Assembly (NCBI GenBank): GCA_030696545.1
Contig: JAUYSA010000530.1
Span: 1 to 8,815 of the forward strand
Length of the DNA: 8,815 nt
Direction of reading: 5' to 3'
Origin: Hyphomonadaceae bacterium
Lineage (GTDB): Bacteria > Pseudomonadota > Alphaproteobacteria > Caulobacterales > Hyphomonadaceae
In this document: positions 6,881-8,815 of the stretch, in pieces
Layout of the letters: the number at the start of each line of letters is the position of its first letter
Position numbering within the stretch: position 1 is the first letter of the stretch
Position numbers and translations under genes: made by a program
The notes under the pieces: model-generated
Told to the model about the DNA's origin: nothing
Seen by the model: only the letters and a program-made list of their open reading frames with translations
Database searches by the model: none

Positions 6881-8079
6881 CGGTCGACCTCCCCGAACAC
6901 GATGTCCAGCGAGCCCAGCACGGCCGACACGTCCGCGAGCATGTGGCCGCGGCACAGATGGTCCATCGCGTGAAGGTGGGCGTAACCCGGCGCCTTGATC
7001 TTGAGGCGATACGGACGGTTGCCGCCATCGGTCACAAGATAGACGCCGAACTCGCCCTTGGGCGCCTCGACGCAGGCATAGATCTCGCCGGCGGGCACGT
7101 GGAAGCCCTCCGTGTAGAGCTTGAAGTGGTGGATCAGCGCTTCCATCGACGACTTCATTTCGGCGCGGCGCGGCGGCGCGTACTTGGAATGCTCGGGAAG
7201 CACGGGGCCAACCGGCATCCTGTCGATGCACTGTTTGATGATCTTGATGCTCTCGCGCATCTCTTCGATGCGGCAGAGATAGCGGTCCCAGCAGTCGCCA
7301 TTCTTGCCGACCGGAATCTTGAAGTCGAGTTCCGAGTAGATCTCGTAAGGCTCGGCGCGGCGCAGATCCCATGCCAGACCCGATCCACGCACCATCACGC
7401 CCGAGAAGCCCCAAGCGAGCGCGTCCTCAACCGAAACAACGCCGATATCAACGTTACGCTGCTTGAAGATGCGGTTTTCAGTCACGAGCGTCTCGATATC
7501 GTCGAGCGCCTTCAGGAACGGATCGCAGAATTTGTGAATGTCTTCCACCAGCTCCGGCGGAAGGTCCTGGTGGACGCCGCCCGGACGGAAATACGCCGCG
7601 TGCATCCGCGAACCGGACGCGCGCTCATAGAACACCATCAGCTTCTCGCGCTCTTCAAACCCCCACAGCGGCGGGGTGAGCGCGCCCACGTCCATCGCCT
7701 GCGTTGTGACGTTGAGCAGGTGCGAGAGAATGCGGCCTATCTCGGAGAAGATCACGCGGATGTATTTCGCGCGTATCGGAACCTCGATGCCCGCCAGCTT
7801 CTCGATAGCGAGGCAGTAAGCATGCTCCTGGTTCATCGGCGCGACGTAGTCGAGCCGATCGAAGTAAGGGAGCGCCTGAAGGAAGGTCTTGTACTCGATC
7901 AGCTTCTCGGTGCCGCGATGCAGCAGGCCAATATGCGGATCGACGCGATCAACAATCTCGCCATCAAGGTCGAGCACGAGGCGAAGCACGCCGTGCGCGG
8001 CCGGGTGTTGCGGCCCGAAGTTGATCGTGAACTTGCGATCGTCGAGATCGTTCGACTTGTGAATGCCGTCGTCAGCCAT
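6877..8079 (-). CDS. nuoD: NADH-quinone oxidoreductase subunit D (49-kDa subunit)
   Basis: NuoD (400 residues) is related to the large subunit of [NiFe] hydrogenases. Together with NuoB it forms the quinone-reduction site near cluster N2. It shows NFGPQHPAAHGVLRLVLDLD (residues 20-39), whose histidines lie at the quinone head-group site, then GLLHRGTEKLIEYKT (51-65), PYFDRLDYVAPMNQEHAY (71-88) and the C-terminal HLCRGHMLADVSAVLGSLDI shortly before the end. The nickel-binding cysteines of hydrogenases are absent, as is normal for NuoD. It is a separate gene, not fused to nuoC as in Escherichia coli. It starts 2 bases after the nuoC stop with GGAGG at a longer 12-base spacer, and its stop overlaps the TTG start of nuoE. 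Confidence 0.97.
   Translation of the reverse strand: MADDGIHKSNDLDDRKFTINFGPQHPAAHGVLRLVLDLDGEIVDRVDPHIGLLHRGTEKLIEYKTFLQALPYFDRLDYVAPMNQEHAYCLAIEKLAGIEVPIRAKYIRVIFSEIGRILSHLLNVTTQAMDVGALTPPLWGFEEREKLMVFYERASGSRMHAAYFRPGGVHQDLPPELVEDIHKFCDPFLKALDDIETLVTENRIFKQRNVDIGVVSVEDALAWGFSGVMVRGSGLAWDLRRAEPYEIYSELDFKIPVGKNGDCWDRYLCRIEEMRESIKIIKQCIDRMPVGPVLPEHSKYAPPRRAEMKSSMEALIHHFKLYTEGFHVPAGEIYACVEAPKGEFGVYLVTDGGNRPYRLKIKAPGYAHLHAMDHLCRGHMLADVSAVLGSLDIVFGEVDR
6888..6894 (-). promoter_or_regulatory. Ribosome binding site of nuoE (decides TTG start)
   Basis: GGGGAGG on the minus strand, 7 bases before the TTG at 6880, inside the end of nuoD. No ATG or GTG lies in frame at a sensible place, so this site fixes the rare TTG start. 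Confidence 0.8.
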
Positions 8080-8081
8080 GG

Positions 8082-8705
8082 CTATTTCTGGCCTCCGGCT
8101 TTTTCATCGCCCGGGATCACCGACTGCATACCCTCCCACGGGGAGAGGAAGTCGAAATTGCGGTATTCCTGAACCAGCTTAACTGGCTCGTTGATCACGC
8201 GCTTCTGGGCTTCGTCATAGCGAACCTGCACCCTGCCCGTCAGCGGGAAGTCCTTGCGCAGCGGATAACCCTCGAACCCATAGTCGGTGAGGATGCGGCG
8301 CAGATCCGGGTGGCCGGAGAAGATTATGCCGTACATGTCGAACGCTTCGCGCTCATACCAGTTGGCGACGGGGAACACGCTGGTTACGCTCGGCGCGGGC
8401 GTCGCTTCGTCCGTGCGAACCTTCACGCGGATGCGCTGGTTCAGCCGCATCGACAGCATGTGATAGACAATCTCGAACCGCTCGGGTTCGGTCGGATAGT
8501 CGCAACCGCACAGGTCAACCAGCGTCTCGAACCGGCACTGGCTGTCGTCGCGCAGGAATTCCAGCAGCTTTGCGATGCTGTCGCGCTGCGCCGTCACGGT
8601 GATCTCGCCATGCACGACCGTGATCGACTTGATCGCCTTCGCCTGCACGCTCTCGAGGTGCAGCTTGAGTTCGGAGATCATCGCAGCGGGAGAAGGAAGG
8701 CTCAT
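8082..8705 (-). CDS. nuoC: NADH-quinone oxidoreductase subunit C (30-kDa subunit)
   Basis: NuoC (207 residues) is a cofactor-free scaffold subunit of the connecting module that packs against NuoD and NuoB. The diagnostic 30-kDa signature ERFEIVYHMLSMRLNQRIRV (residues 75-94) is present, followed by FPVANWYEREAFDMYGIIFS (111-130) and GHPDLRRILTDYGFEGYPLR (131-150) leading into KDFPLTG. The C-terminal YRNFDFLSPWEGM (181-193) is typical of alphaproteobacterial and mitochondrial forms. The ATG at 8705 overlaps the nuoB stop as ATGA with GAGGGGAG 9 bases upstream. A second in-frame ATG eight codons later (8681) is possible but lacks this coupling. Confidence 0.97.
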   Translation of the reverse strand: MSLPSPAAMISELKLHLESVQAKAIKSITVVHGEITVTAQRDSIAKLLEFLRDDSQCRFETLVDLCGCDYPTEPERFEIVYHMLSMRLNQRIRVKVRTDEATPAPSVTSVFPVANWYEREAFDMYGIIFSGHPDLRRILTDYGFEGYPLRKDFPLTGRVQVRYDEAQKRVINEPVKLVQEYRNFDFLSPWEGMQSVIPGDEKAGGQK

Positions 8706-8815
8706 CGTTCGATGCTCCCCTCACGCCGGATTTTCTTCTGAAGCTGAAGCAGACCGTAGATCAGCGCCTCAGCGGTGGGCGGGCAGCCCGGAATATAGAT
8801 GTCGACCGGCACGAT
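8702..8815 (-). CDS. nuoB: NADH-quinone oxidoreductase subunit B, C-terminal end (cut by window edge)
   Basis: These are the last 37 codons and stop of nuoB; the start lies beyond base 8815. NuoB (PSST/NDUFS7 homologue) holds the terminal [4Fe-4S] cluster N2, which reduces ubiquinone. The translated minus strand reads IVPVDIYIPGCPPTAEALIY and then GLLQLQKKIRREGSIER. The cysteine in PGCPPTAEAL is the last of the N2 ligands. The other three ligands lie outside the window. The TGA overlaps the nuoC ATG. The fragment is too short to be in the supplied translations but the family match is clear. Confidence 0.95.
   Translation of the reverse strand: MVPVDIYIPGCPPTAEALIYGLLQLQKKIRREGSIER

Noticed and set aside
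6881..7414. Upstream extension of the nuoE frame giving a 403-residue protein
   Set aside because: The extra part lies inside nuoD in another frame and has Arg/Pro-rich shadow composition. The TTG at 6880 with a strong binding site gives the normal NuoE length.
6943..8172. Plus-strand 409-codon frame opposite nuoD
   Set aside because: Same mirror effect; nuoD is certain on the other strand.

Overview
The window is an internal slice of a bacterial respiratory complex I (NADH:ubiquinone oxidoreductase, nuo) operon, transcribed entirely from the minus strand, so reading right to left follows transcription. GC is about 60% in the nuo genes sampled. The separate nuoC and nuoD genes, the NuoE C-terminal tail and the residue patterns of NuoE, NuoF, NuoI and NuoJ point to an Alphaproteobacterium. 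The family (perhaps Hyphomonadaceae or Caulobacterales-like) is a guess.

Layout in transcription order: 3' end of nuoB (8815-8702), nuoC (8705-8082), nuoD (8079-6877), nuoE (TTG start, 6880-6203), a 78-residue two-helix membrane protein (6206-5970), nuoF (GTG start, 5983-4676), an unrecognised 177-residue soluble protein of lower GC (4672-4139), nuoG (4142-2031), nuoH (2018-810), nuoI (808-323), a 95-base gap, and the 5' part of nuoJ (227-1, cut by the window edge). Almost every junction is overlapping or within a few bases, which indicates one polycistronic, translationally coupled unit. No promoter, tRNA, rRNA, mobile element or CRISPR array is visible.

The subunits fit together as follows. 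NuoE, NuoF and NuoG form the NADH-oxidising module (FMN and clusters N1a, N3, N1b, N4, N5). NuoB, NuoC, NuoD and NuoI form the connecting module that carries electrons through N6a, N6b and N2 to the quinone. NuoH and NuoJ are membrane subunits at the quinone chamber and the start of the proton-pumping arm. All Fe-S ligands that fall inside the window are present, so the complex appears functional.

Three things depart from a plain nuo operon. NuoH carries a roughly 50-residue C-terminal extension containing two textbook EF-hand calcium-binding loops, predicted by topology to lie on the periplasmic side. A lower-GC gene of unknown function is fitted exactly between nuoF and nuoG. A small two-helix membrane protein sits between nuoE and nuoF. 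The EF-hand fusion is the best candidate for undescribed biology here.
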